64,000 bases of DNA from Mesorhizobium sophorae (GTDB lineage Bacteria; Pseudomonadota; Alphaproteobacteria; Rhizobiales; Rhizobiaceae). The notes beneath the pieces are model-generated. The model had not been told where the DNA came from. It did no database searches and was given only the letters and a program-made list of their open reading frames with translations. Shown piece after piece: positions 53,558 to 62,188 of the stretch (its first letter is position 1; each line of letters starts with the position of its first letter). The stretch is from the NCBI RefSeq assembly GCF_002270415.1, contig NZ_NNRI01000013.1:186001-250000 (forward strand), read 5' to 3'. Both the position numbers and the translations under genes were made by a program.

Positions 53558-54034
53558 TCAAATCCAGCGCCGCACTCTTTTGGCGTAGTCCCGGTATTTC
53601 TTGCCGAATTTCGCCGCCAGCACCTTTTCCTCGCCCTCGATCGCGATCTTTTGCGTGGCATAGGCCGCGATGAAGGCGAGCGGCAGGAACCATACGATCC
53701 CCGAGACAAAGGCGACGCCGATCAACAGCAGCGTGTTGGCCAGATACATCGGATTGCGGGTGATGCCGAAGGGGCCCGTGGTAACCAGGTGATCGGGCAC
53801 CGCGTTGGGATTGAGTGTGGTCTTGGCCCGAATCATAGTGCGGATCGCGGTGAACCAGAGTGCCGCGACGCCGAACAGGGCCACCCAGCCGGCGGCGAAC
53901 AGGATATCGCCCAAAAGATCGCCAATCCAGGGCAGGGGATAGAGCAGGCCGAGTGCGATGCTGATGGCGATGGCAGCAACGTAGATCACCGGCGGCCACG
54001 GTATGAGCCCTGCCTTCGGCTGGTTCTCGGTCAT
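53558..54034 (-). CDS. Isoprenylcysteine carboxyl methyltransferase-like membrane protein
   Basis: This 158-residue membrane protein has four predicted helices and the ICMT/PEMT family block TTGPFGITRNPMYLANTLLL, followed by EGEEKVLAAKFGKKYRDYAK. Bacterial members are SAM-dependent methyltransferases with mostly unknown substrates. ATG at 54034 overlaps the stop of the upstream acyltransferase gene by ATGA, so the two are coupled. Confidence 0.85.
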   Translation of the reverse strand: MTENQPKAGLIPWPPVIYVAAIAISIALGLLYPLPWIGDLLGDILFAAGWVALFGVAALWFTAIRTMIRAKTTLNPNAVPDHLVTTGPFGITRNPMYLANTLLLIGVAFVSGIVWFLPLAFIAAYATQKIAIEGEEKVLAAKFGKKYRDYAKRVRRWI

Positions 54035-55029
54035 TTGACCCCTCCCTCCGTCATCTTGTCTTCGGTCTTGGCGGTGCACATACCGGCGAGATCGGATATA
54101 TGCGTCTTCCATTCGGCAGTCTGGTCGTTGTTGTAGAGCCGATCAAGTGAGGCTTCGCTCTCGAGCGTGTCGAGCATGCAGACACAGTAGCTCGAACAGA
54201 ATTCGGTGTCGCGCGACTGCTCGCAAGACAGCTGGCAGGTCTTCAGGAAGTTCACCTGCGGGGTTTCGACCTTCGCCGGCATGACTTGCGCGAACAGCCA
54301 CACAGAGCCGATCAAAAGCGGCTGGTGGATCAGGTAGAAGGCCAGGCTGTGACGGCCGATGAAGACCAGCGGGTTGGCCCAGCGGCCGGGTGCCAATTCG
54401 GCAAGCCGGGCAAGCAGGCCCGAAGCGGAGGCGAGTTTCGTCACCGCGATGCCTGCAAGTACCGCGCCGAACCACGGAAACAGCGGAACGTAATCGTTGG
54501 AACGCGGATTGATCGCCGACAGGCCGATCCACCACAGCCATGGATGGTCGAAGGCCTCCAAGCGCAGATAGACGGGCGCTGCGATGACCAGCGCTGCAAC
54601 AAGCAGCGTCAGCAGCGCCGGCAGCCGCAGGAAGGCGAGGCCGAGCAGGCTGGCCAGCGCGATCTCGTGCAGGATGCCGAAGAAGATAAAACCGTCCGGG
54701 GTGGCAATGCGGGTGACAACCGAGATGGCGATCGCCGCTCCGGCGACCATGGCGAAGCGCCTCCAGAAGCCGTTCCAGCGGATTTGCCGGCCATGGGCGA
54801 GGTACAGGCTGACGCCGACCAGGAACAGGAAGGTCGAGGCGATGCAGCGTGCGTAGATCTTCCACCAGCCGAAGGCGGTGAGGCCGGGGTCGGTATAGCC
54901 GAAGAATTCCAGATCCCAGGTGAAATGATAGCTCGCCATGGCGATGAGCGCGATGCCGCGCACGATGTCGATGGCGACGATGCGGTTCGGTCGATCCTGA
55001 ACGGGTGCGGTCGGCGTGTGGATGCTCAT
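54031..55029 (-). CDS. DUF1624 / HGSNAT-like membrane acyltransferase with Cys-rich tail
   Basis: This 332-residue protein has about seven transmembrane helices and the family start RIVAIDIVRGIALIAMASYH, plus PLFPWFGAVLAGIA and RHSLAFYLIHQPLL. It belongs to the DUF1624 family related to heparan-alpha-glucosaminide N-acetyltransferase; bacterial substrates are mostly unknown. Residues about 265-332 form an unusual soluble tail with seven cysteines (TCQLSCEQ, EFCSSYCVC). It is coupled to the methyltransferase gene by ATGA. Confidence 0.82.
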   Translation of the reverse strand: MSIHTPTAPVQDRPNRIVAIDIVRGIALIAMASYHFTWDLEFFGYTDPGLTAFGWWKIYARCIASTFLFLVGVSLYLAHGRQIRWNGFWRRFAMVAGAAIAISVVTRIATPDGFIFFGILHEIALASLLGLAFLRLPALLTLLVAALVIAAPVYLRLEAFDHPWLWWIGLSAINPRSNDYVPLFPWFGAVLAGIAVTKLASASGLLARLAELAPGRWANPLVFIGRHSLAFYLIHQPLLIGSVWLFAQVMPAKVETPQVNFLKTCQLSCEQSRDTEFCSSYCVCMLDTLESEASLDRLYNNDQTAEWKTHISDLAGMCTAKTEDKMTEGGVK

Positions 55030-55265
55030 GGTCTCGTATTTTTGATTCAGCCCCGCAAGACGACTATCACGGTTGCCCCGGACAAAAGAAGACCGGCAGC
55101 TTCGGGCAAAGGCTGCGCTGCAGACGCTGGGTCAGGCGCCGCCTTAGGCCAGTGCCGGAAAGCCTTTGGCCGACTTCGCTTTTGCCGGATAGGCGTCGGT
55201 TTCCTGTTATCCGCGCAGGAATCACCACGGCAGATTTGACCCGCTGATTCTGCTTTGGGGAAGCA

Positions 55266-56464
55266 ATGTCCACCCATGTGCGCCACCCGGTCTGGCTGCC
55301 GGCCTTGCGGCCGGCCGACGCGCGCACCTTCGCCTCGCTCTATGCGGTCGAATCCTTCGCCCGCGCCACGGTGTCGAGCGTCATCCCGATCCAGGCCTAC
55401 GAGATCCTGCATAACGAGCAGATCGTCTCGATCCTCTACACCATCGTGGCGATGCTCGGCCTGTCGGTAACGCTGTTCATGCCGATGCTGATCCGCCGCT
55501 TCGCTCGGCGCTGGGTCTACACGGCCGGCGCCTGCCTGCTGGCCATCGGCTCGCTGTTCTTCGTGGCCCATACGCTTGCCGGCCAATGGCCGGCATGCTG
55601 TGCCGCGTGATGGGCGCCAGCGCGCTGTCGATCACGCTCAACCTCTACATCATGGACCACATCCGCAAGACCGATTTCATGCAGGCCGAATCACTGCGCA
55701 TGGCGTGGTCGATGTTGGCCTGGACCGGCGGGCCGACGCTCGGCATCTTCCTCTACACGCGCTTCGGCATCTATGCCGCGCACGGTGCGGTGGCGGTGTT
55801 CGCGCTGGCCTTGCTGGCGCTGTTCTGGACCTACCGCCTGGGCGACAACCCATCGATCCGCCCTGGCAAGACGCGGCCGGCCAATCCGCTCGCCAATATC
55901 GGCCGCTTCGTCGCCCAGCCCAGGTTGCGGCTGGCCTGGCTGATCGCCTTCGGCCGCTCCTGTTTCTGGACGACGTTCTTCGTCTACGGGCCGCTGTTCA
56001 TGGTCATCACCGGCGAGGGCAAGCTGGCCGGCGGTCTTTTGGTTTCGGCCGGCAATGCGCTGCTGTTCATGGCCATCTTCTGGGGCAAGGCGGGCAAGCG
56101 CTTCGGTGGCCGCCGAACCATGACATTTGCCTACTTCGCCATGTCGGCCATGCTGCTGGCGGCGGGTGCGGTCGGCCAAACCGTGCCGCTGCTCACCGGC
56201 GCCTTGCTGCTCTGCGGCGCTTTCTTCACCATCGCGCTCGATGCACTGGGCTCGACCGCCTTCATGCGCTCGGTGCGATCCTATGAAAGGTCGCAGATGG
56301 CGGCGGTCTATCGCACCTATCTCGACTTTTCCGAACTGACGCCGCCGCTGGTCTATTCGGTGGTGCTGGCGTTCTTCGGGCTGGGCTCGGTGTTCGTCAC
56401 GCTCGGCCTGCTGGCGGCGGTCTGCGGCTTCGTGACCTGGCGATACCTGCCGAAATCGCTGTGA
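55266..56464 (+). pseudogene. MFS transporter split by a frameshift
   Basis: Two overlapping frames together make one MFS-type permease of about 400 residues. The first (55266-55610) starts MSTHVRHPVWLPALRPAD and has the first helices, then ends LAGQWPACCAA. The second (from about 55586 to 56464) continues GMLCRVMGASALSITLNLY through the remaining helices to WRYLPKSL. A single missing base near 55587-55594, in a run of GGCC/GGC, explains the break. It may be a true pseudogene, a sequencing error or a -1 recoding site; nothing else in the gene has decayed. Substrate is unknown. Confidence 0.8.
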
Positions 56465-56467
56465 TCT

Positions 56468-57643
56468 TCACGGCTTGGGGGTAGCTGCTGCGTGCCGTTC
56501 GCGGATCCAATTGTGGAAGCGGTGCAGGTCGTACTCCTCGGGCATCAGTACGCCGGCCGCATGGCGCATCGAGCGCAGACCTTTCTGATTGACCTCGCAG
56601 ATCCCTGTATCCTCCTCCAGCACCTGTTTGCCGAAGGCGACGATGTTGTCGATGTCGGTTGCACCAAGCGCCTCGGGCGCAAACAGCCATTCGGCGACAA
56701 GCTCGGTCTGCTCGGGGCCAAGCGGCACCAGCCGCACGGTCCTGATATAGTCGACGTGCCCGACGATGAACATCGACGGCAGGTTGGTGGCGTAGGTCTG
56801 GCCGGCGGCGCGTTCGGCTGATGTGAGGCCGGTGAAGACCGGCCCATGCGCTTGGCCATCGCGCGACCATGTCTGCGCGCCGGCGCGCAGACCGCCGGAA
56901 AACTCCGGCGCGTCATTGTCGGCGTGGCGGGACCATTCGGGATCGTCATGGCGACCCATCAGGCCGCGGCCATAGATCGGCACCAGCCGCGACAGGTCCT
57001 TGTGGACGCCCGGACAATGCAGGCACTCGTTGAAGTTTTCCCAAAAGATCTTCCAGTTGCAGTTCATCACCTTGCGCAGCACATGGCCGGTAACAAGCGT
57101 TTCCAGCGGCCAGTTGGCGAGACTGCCGGACGCTGGATCGAAGGATGTTTCCGCCGAGCCGGCGGCGTCCTCCTGCAGATTGACGAAGACAAAACCGCGC
57201 CATACGGAGAGCGCCACGCGATAGAGCGGATGATTTGCCTTGTCGAAGCCTTCCGGCAGCGACTTCGACGGCACGCGAACGAGGTCGCCGCGCAGCGAAT
57301 AGGACCAGGCATGGTAGGGGCAGGTGATGAGCCGCGCCTTCAGCCGGCCTTCGCTTTCCTGGCAAAGCTGCGAGCCGCGATGGCGGCACGTGTTGTGGAA
57401 GGCGCGCAGTTCGCCGGTTTCGTCGCGGAGCACGACGATTTCCTGCGTGCCGACGCGGAAGGTGCGGAATGAAAGCGGCTGCGCAAGGTCGGCCTGGCGG
57501 CAGACGAGCAACCAGCTTTTGTACCAGATGGCGTCGAGATCGCGCTGATAACTGTCCGCATCCCAATAGGCCGACGATGGCAGCGTCGGTTCGGCCCGGG
57601 TCAGGCCGTTGTAGGGATCGCGCTCGCTGGCAATGGGCTGCAT
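56468..57643 (-). CDS. Rieske non-heme iron oxygenase, alpha subunit
   Basis: This 391-residue oxygenase has a Rieske [2Fe-2S] site C86-x-H88 (TCRHRG) and C108-x2-H111 (CPYHAW), then a catalytic domain with NFNECLHCPGVH supplying the mononuclear iron ligands. It resembles the single-component alpha subunits that demethylate quaternary amines or hydroxylate aromatics. No reductase gene is adjacent, so electrons must come from a partner elsewhere. The substrate is not assignable. It converges with the MFS remnant, three bases apart. Confidence 0.88.
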   Translation of the reverse strand: MQPIASERDPYNGLTRAEPTLPSSAYWDADSYQRDLDAIWYKSWLLVCRQADLAQPLSFRTFRVGTQEIVVLRDETGELRAFHNTCRHRGSQLCQESEGRLKARLITCPYHAWSYSLRGDLVRVPSKSLPEGFDKANHPLYRVALSVWRGFVFVNLQEDAAGSAETSFDPASGSLANWPLETLVTGHVLRKVMNCNWKIFWENFNECLHCPGVHKDLSRLVPIYGRGLMGRHDDPEWSRHADNDAPEFSGGLRAGAQTWSRDGQAHGPVFTGLTSAERAAGQTYATNLPSMFIVGHVDYIRTVRLVPLGPEQTELVAEWLFAPEALGATDIDNIVAFGKQVLEEDTGICEVNQKGLRSMRHAAGVLMPEEYDLHRFHNWIRERHAAATPKP

Positions 57644-57795
57644 GGCTGGCTTCCTGTGGATTTGTCAGCCGACACCCGACCACGGGAATTGTCAATTGTT
57701 GTGCCGGAGACCCGATTTATCTGGATGGCGCAATCGCGCTGGTTGTCGGCGGAATTTGGTTTGCCGGTCGCGGCGATTTTCCCTATAGTCGCGCT

Positions 57796-57971
57796 TGTCG
57801 TCGGTTCCGTTTGGAGCCAAGAGGGAATGCGGTGCGGGCGGACTTGTTGCCCCATGCCGTGGCTGCCCCCGCAACTGTGTGCGGTAGTCCTCTCCATATG
57901 CCACTGAAGGTTTCTCTTCGGGAAGGTGGGGAAGGGCGCTGATCCGCGAGCCAGGAGACCTGCCGGCGACA
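57796..57971 (+). promoter_or_regulatory. Cobalamin (B12) riboswitch upstream of cbtB
   Basis: The B12-box AGCCAGGAGACCTGCC is at 57949-57964, identical to the one at 13289. AGAGGGAATGCGGTGCG (57820 region) and CCCCGCAACTGT are also conserved. P1 pairs TGTCGTCGG (57796-57804) with CCGGCGACA (57963-57971), one pair being G-U. A following hairpin CCCTC/GAGGG (57989-58003) sits just before the cbtB ribosome site and may be the expression platform. Confidence 0.95.
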
Positions 57972-58017
57972 GGAAACTGACTTCGATGCCCTCGGGTGGA
58001 GGGTGAAAGGACAAAAC

Positions 58018-58197
58018 ATGACTACCGCTTCCGTCTCCCTCGGCGCCTCCGTCTCCTCGCAGTCGCGCTTCATGCAGCTTGCACTGGTGGCGCTGCTCGG
58101 CATCTTCGTCGTCGGCTTTGTCGGCTTCTCGCATATCGATGCGGTCCACAATGCGGCTCACGACTATCGCCATTCGATGGCGTTTCCCTGCCACTGA
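58018..58197 (+). CDS. cbtB: Cobalt transporter subunit CbtB
   Basis: CbtB is a 59-residue single-helix membrane protein (helix about residues 20-40) with the conserved histidine-bearing end HDYRHSMAFPCH. It acts with CbtA in B12-regulated cobalt uptake. ATG 58018 has AAAGGA (58006-58011) at six bases. An in-frame ATG at 58003 overlaps that ribosome site and is less likely. Confidence 0.92.
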   Translation: MTTASVSLGASVSSQSRFMQLALVALLGIFVVGFVGFSHIDAVHNAAHDYRHSMAFPCH

Positions 58198-58212
58198 CGA
58201 GGATTTGACATC

Positions 58213-59016
58213 ATGAACCTGTTTCGCAACGTCGTGTTCATCGCGGCGATCGCAGGGCTCGTGGCCGGCGTCGTTCTCGCCTGCCTGCAGGCCTATGCCA
58301 CCGTGCCGCTGATCCTCAAGGCGGAAGTCTACGAACAGGCCGGCGGGGGCCATCACCATGACCATGCCGCTCCGGCCGCAACCGATTCCAGCGCAATGAG
58401 CACAGCCGCTCCGGCGGGGAATGCGATGAGCTCTGCCGCCCCGGCGCCGGCGGAAGCAGCCGCTCCGGCGGCGGAAGACGAAGGCTGGGCGCCGGCCGAC
58501 GGTTTCGAGCGTTTCGCCTTCAGCGTGGTTGCCAATATCGTCACCGGAATCGGTTTCGCGCTGATCCTGGTCGCGGTTTCCGAATTCGCCGGCGGCATCG
58601 GCAATTGGCGCCAGGGCGTGTTCTGGGGTCTGGCAGGCTTTGCCGTGTTCACGCTGGCACCGGGCCTCGGCCTGCCACCGGAATTGCCCGCGATGCCGGC
58701 GGCCGATCTCACGCAGCGCCAGATCTGGTGGTGGGCGACGGTGGTGGCGACCGCGGCTGGTCTCGGCCTGATCGCGTTCCGCAAGTCGCTGCCGCTTGCG
58801 ATCCTTGCCGTCCTGCTGATCGTCGCGCCGCATATTGTCGGCGCACCGCAGCCCGACAGTTTCGAGACGCCGATCCCGGAAGGCCTGCACCACCAGTTCG
58901 TGGTGGCGGTTACGGTGACCAACCTGGTGTTCTGGCTGGTGCTCGGCGCCGTCGTCGGCGTGGTGCGCGGCCGCTTCACCGGCACCGCGACCAGCCTGCG
59001 CGACAGCTTTGCCTGA
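58213..59016 (+). CDS. cbtA: Cobalt transporter subunit CbtA
   Basis: CbtA is the multi-helix partner of CbtB, here 267 residues with about six helices. After the first helix comes a His-rich segment GGGHHHDHAAP (about 43-53) and an Ala/Pro-rich linker, likely external metal-binding. Later conserved parts are TLAPGLGLPPELPAMPAADL and QIWWWATV. It follows cbtB by 15 bases and its end overlaps the next gene. Confidence 0.93.
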   Translation: MNLFRNVVFIAAIAGLVAGVVLACLQAYATVPLILKAEVYEQAGGGHHHDHAAPAATDSSAMSTAAPAGNAMSSAAPAPAEAAAPAAEDEGWAPADGFERFAFSVVANIVTGIGFALILVAVSEFAGGIGNWRQGVFWGLAGFAVFTLAPGLGLPPELPAMPAADLTQRQIWWWATVVATAAGLGLIAFRKSLPLAILAVLLIVAPHIVGAPQPDSFETPIPEGLHHQFVVAVTVTNLVFWLVLGAVVGVVRGRFTGTATSLRDSFA

Positions 59017-59524
59017 TCGCAGCAAGCTGACCTTCATCATCGGCGGTGCGCGCTCCGGCAAGAGCGCGCATGCCGAAACCCTGGCGACGGTTCTACCCTC
59101 GCCATGGACCTATATCGCCACGGCGCAAGCCTATGATGACGAAATGCGTGAGCGTATCGCGTTGCACCGCTCGCGGCGCGGCGAGGGCTGGGCGACCATC
59201 GACGCACCGCTCGATCTCGCCGGCACGCTTGAGGCCCTGCCGGACGACCGGCCGGTGCTTGTCGACTGCCTGACACTGTGGCTGACCAATCATATGCTGG
59301 CCGAACACGACCTCGACCTTGAGTGCCGTCGGCTGGCGGACGTGCTGTCGCGGCCGCGCGGGCCCTGGTTCGTCGTGTCCAATGAAGTCGGCCAAGGGAT
59401 CGTGCCTGACAACGCGCTGGCGCGCCGTTTTCGCGATGCCGCCGGCCGGCTCAACCAGCAGGTGGCCGCTGTCGCCGATACGGTGCTGCTGATGGTGGCG
59501 GGGCTGCCGCTCAAGGTGAAATGA
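59009..59524 (+). CDS. cobU: Adenosylcobinamide kinase / cobinamide-phosphate guanylyltransferase
   Basis: This bifunctional enzyme (CobP in P. denitrificans, CobU in Salmonella) phosphorylates adenosylcobinamide and adds GMP. The 171-residue protein has the P-loop GGARSGKSAHAE (about 12-23), ATAQAYDDEMRERIALHRSRR, and VVSNEVGQGIVPDNALARRFRD. The start is read as TTG at 59009, overlapping the cbtA stop by eight bases. It is in the riboswitch-led transcript. Confidence 0.94.
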   Translation: MPDRSKLTFIIGGARSGKSAHAETLATVLPSPWTYIATAQAYDDEMRERIALHRSRRGEGWATIDAPLDLAGTLEALPDDRPVLVDCLTLWLTNHMLAEHDLDLECRRLADVLSRPRGPWFVVSNEVGQGIVPDNALARRFRDAAGRLNQQVAAVADTVLLMVAGLPLKVK

Positions 59525-59525
59525 A

Positions 59526-60149
59526 ATGACCGATATCGACAACAAGACCGACCGGGATGAAGAACGCCACCGCGCCAAGATGGCCAAGCGCAAGGCGGTG
59601 CAGGATGCCGAGGTGGCGGCCAAGACGATCGAGAAGGGGCTGCTGATCGTCAACACCGGGCCGGGCAAGGGCAAGACCACCGCTGCTTTTGGTCTGGCTT
59701 TGCGGATGCTCGGCTACGGCAAGCGTGTCGGCGTCGTCCAGTTCATCAAGGGCAAATGGCACACCGGCGAGAAGGATGCCTTCGCCGCCTTTGGCGACCG
59801 CGTCGTCTGGCACGCCATGGGCGAGGGGTTCACCTGGGAGACCCAGGATTTGAAGCGCGACATCGCGGCGGCCGAAGCCGCATGGGCCAAAGTGCTCGAA
59901 CTGATGGCCGATCCATCGATCAGCCTGCTGGTGCTCGACGAACTGAACATCGCGCTGCGCTACGATTATCTCGATCTCGACAAAGTGGTTGCGGCGCTGA
60001 AGGCGCGGCGCGAGGGCCTGCATGTCGTCGTCACCGGCCGCAACGCCAAGCCGGCAATGGTCGAGGCGGCCGATCTCGTCACCGAAATGGGTGTAACCAA
60101 GCACCATTTCTCGGCGGGCGTGAAGGCGCAGCAAGGCATCGAGTTCTGA
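59526..60149 (+). CDS. cobO: Corrinoid adenosyltransferase
   Basis: CobO adds the 5'-deoxyadenosyl group to cob(I)yrinic acid a,c-diamide or other corrinoids. The 207-residue protein has the P-loop NTGPGKGKTTAAFGLALR, VVQFIKGKWHTGE, and LVLDELNIALRYDYLD. It starts one base after cobU and ends convergently with cobD. Confidence 0.96.
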   Translation: MTDIDNKTDRDEERHRAKMAKRKAVQDAEVAAKTIEKGLLIVNTGPGKGKTTAAFGLALRMLGYGKRVGVVQFIKGKWHTGEKDAFAAFGDRVVWHAMGEGFTWETQDLKRDIAAAEAAWAKVLELMADPSISLLVLDELNIALRYDYLDLDKVVAALKARREGLHVVVTGRNAKPAMVEAADLVTEMGVTKHHFSAGVKAQQGIEF

Positions 60150-60171
60150 TAGCCTTAACCAGCAGGCCCGA

Positions 60172-61140
60172 TTACGCGACGATGACGATTGCCGAGACCA
60201 AACCAAACAGCGCGATCAGCAGATAATCGGCGACACGATAGAGTTTCAGCGCCTGCCTGATGTCGATGCTGTCGGCTTCGCGGCGGCCGCCTTCGCCCAT
60301 GAAGACGTCATCGACCAGCACGCCGCCGTAGCTGCGCGGCCCGGCGAGGGCCAGGCCGAGCGCGCCGGCCATCGCCGCTTCGGGCCAGCCGGCATTGGGC
60401 GAGCGGTGTTTTTTCGCGTCGCGCCACACGGCATGCCAGGCGTTTTTCGCATCAGCACCCCTGACGAGGAATGCGGCCAGCACGATCAACAGCGCCGTCA
60501 GCCGCGATGCCGGCAAGTTGATCCAATCGTCGAAGCGCGCCGCCGCCCAGCCGAACGCTTCGTGGCGCGGGGTGCGGTGGCCGATCATCGAATCGGCGGT
60601 GTTGGCTGCCTTGTAGGCAGCGCCTCCTGCCAGCCCGCCGACGCCGGTCCAGAAGGCGGGAGCAACGATGCCGTCGGAAAAATTCTCGGCCAGGCTCTCG
60701 ATCGCCGCGCGGCTGACACCGGCCCGGTCCAGCGATTCGGGATCGCGGCCGACGATGCGCGAGACGGCGATGCGTCCAAGAGCAAGGCCACCTGTGTCGA
60801 GCGCGTCGGCCACGGCCTCGACATGCTCGTAGAGGCTCTTCTGCGACAGAAGCGATGTCGCCAGAAGGGCGGCAATGATCAATCCCATGGGAACAAACCA
60901 GAGCAGGATCTGCACGCCGAGCCCGATCGCCGCCGGCACCAGCACGATGACCAACAGTGCCAGGACACCACGCTTGCGACGCAGCGCGTCGGGATCAGTG
61001 GCGCGGTTGAGCCGGCCGTCGAGAAAGGATATCAGCCTGCCGAACCACGTCACCGGATGGCCGATGGCGCGAAACAGCCAGTCCGGGTAACCCAGGACGA
61101 ATTCAGCGGCCAATGACAGGAAAGCGATCAGGATTGACAT
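60172..61140 (-). CDS. cobD: Adenosylcobinamide-phosphate synthase (CbiB-type)
   Basis: CobD (CbiB in Salmonella) joins the aminopropanol-phosphate arm to adenosylcobyric acid. The 322-residue membrane protein has EFVLGYPDWLFRAIGHPVTW, the ENFSDGIVAPAFW block, KAANTADSMIGHRTPRHEAF and RSPNAGWPEAAMAGALGL. The ATG at 61140 shares the CATG at 61138-61141 with the cobC start on the other strand. The frame is open upstream into cobC but has no family match there. Confidence 0.95.
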   Translation of the reverse strand: MSILIAFLSLAAEFVLGYPDWLFRAIGHPVTWFGRLISFLDGRLNRATDPDALRRKRGVLALLVIVLVPAAIGLGVQILLWFVPMGLIIAALLATSLLSQKSLYEHVEAVADALDTGGLALGRIAVSRIVGRDPESLDRAGVSRAAIESLAENFSDGIVAPAFWTGVGGLAGGAAYKAANTADSMIGHRTPRHEAFGWAAARFDDWINLPASRLTALLIVLAAFLVRGADAKNAWHAVWRDAKKHRSPNAGWPEAAMAGALGLALAGPRSYGGVLVDDVFMGEGGRREADSIDIRQALKLYRVADYLLIALFGLVSAIVIVA

Positions 61141-62188
61141 GAAGCTTCTTGATGGGGCGGCGGTGGACCATGGTGGAAGTCTCGGCCGGGCGAGGGCGCT
61201 TTTCCCCAACGCGCCGCTGCCTTTCGTCGACCTCTCGACCGGTATCAATCCGCACTCCTACCCGCTTTTCGAGCTGCCCGCCACCATCCTGTCGCGGCTG
61301 CCGGAGGCCGGACGTGGCCGCGAGCTGGTCGAGATCGCGGCGAGCGCCTATGGCGCGCCTTCGCCAGCCAACCTTGTCGGGGCACCCGGCACGCAGATCC
61401 TGTTGCCGCGAGTCGCATCGCTGATAGCGCCCGGCAAGGCGCTGGTGCTGGGTCCGACCTATGCCGAACATGCGCGGGCAGCGGCGATCGCCGGGCACGC
61501 GGTGACGGAGGTTGGCGATTTCGAAGTGTTGGCGGAAGCCGACCTTGCCATCATCGTCAATCCCAACAATCCGGATGGGCGCATCATCGCGCGCGACAGG
61601 CTGCTGGCACTCGCCGCAGGGCTGCGCGCCAAGGGCGGGCTGCTGGTGGTCGACGAGGCGTTCATGGATGTCGGCCCGCGCGAGCACAGCCTCGCAGGCG
61701 ATGTCAGCCAGGGCGGCATCGTGGTGCTGCGCTCGTTCGGCAAGTTCTTTGGCCTGGCCGGGTTGCGGCTCGGTTTTGCGCTTTCCGATGCGGCGGCGGT
61801 CGGCCGGCTGGACAACCAATTTGGACCATGGGCCGTCGCCGGCTCGGCGCTGGAATACGGCATTCGCGCGCTTGCCGATATCGACTGGCAGGACGCGATG
61901 CGGGCATCCCTTGCGGACTCATCGGCACGACTCGATAAGCTGTTCGGCCGCTTCGGCGCTGCTGTCGCGGGCGGCACCACATTGTTCCGCTATCTGCGCT
62001 TGCCGGATGCCGCCGACCTGTTCGCCACACTTGGCGAGCGCGGCATCCTGCTGCGCCATTTTGCAGACCGTCCTGGCGTCTTGCGCGCCGGCCTGCCAGG
62101 GAGCGAGGTGGAATGGCAGCGGCTCGAATCCGCTCTTGCCGAATGGGCGTCCCGGCGCGAGGATCGATCGAAGGGTTCGAACCAATGA
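61139..62188 (+). CDS. cobC: L-threonine-O-3-phosphate decarboxylase
   Basis: CobC (CobD in Salmonella nomenclature) is a PLP enzyme making (R)-1-amino-2-propanol phosphate, the substrate of the divergent CobD. The 349-residue aminotransferase-like protein has LDGAAVDHGG, STGINPHSYP, NPNNPDGRI, VDEAFMDVGP and the PLP lysine K202 in LRSFGKFFGLAGLRLG. An AGGA six bases upstream of ATG 61139 lies inside the cobD coding sequence. It overlaps the phosphatase gene by ATGA. Confidence 0.95.
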   Translation: MKLLDGAAVDHGGSLGRARALFPNAPLPFVDLSTGINPHSYPLFELPATILSRLPEAGRGRELVEIAASAYGAPSPANLVGAPGTQILLPRVASLIAPGKALVLGPTYAEHARAAAIAGHAVTEVGDFEVLAEADLAIIVNPNNPDGRIIARDRLLALAAGLRAKGGLLVVDEAFMDVGPREHSLAGDVSQGGIVVLRSFGKFFGLAGLRLGFALSDAAAVGRLDNQFGPWAVAGSALEYGIRALADIDWQDAMRASLADSSARLDKLFGRFGAAVAGGTTLFRYLRLPDAADLFATLGERGILLRHFADRPGVLRAGLPGSEVEWQRLESALAEWASRREDRSKGSNQ

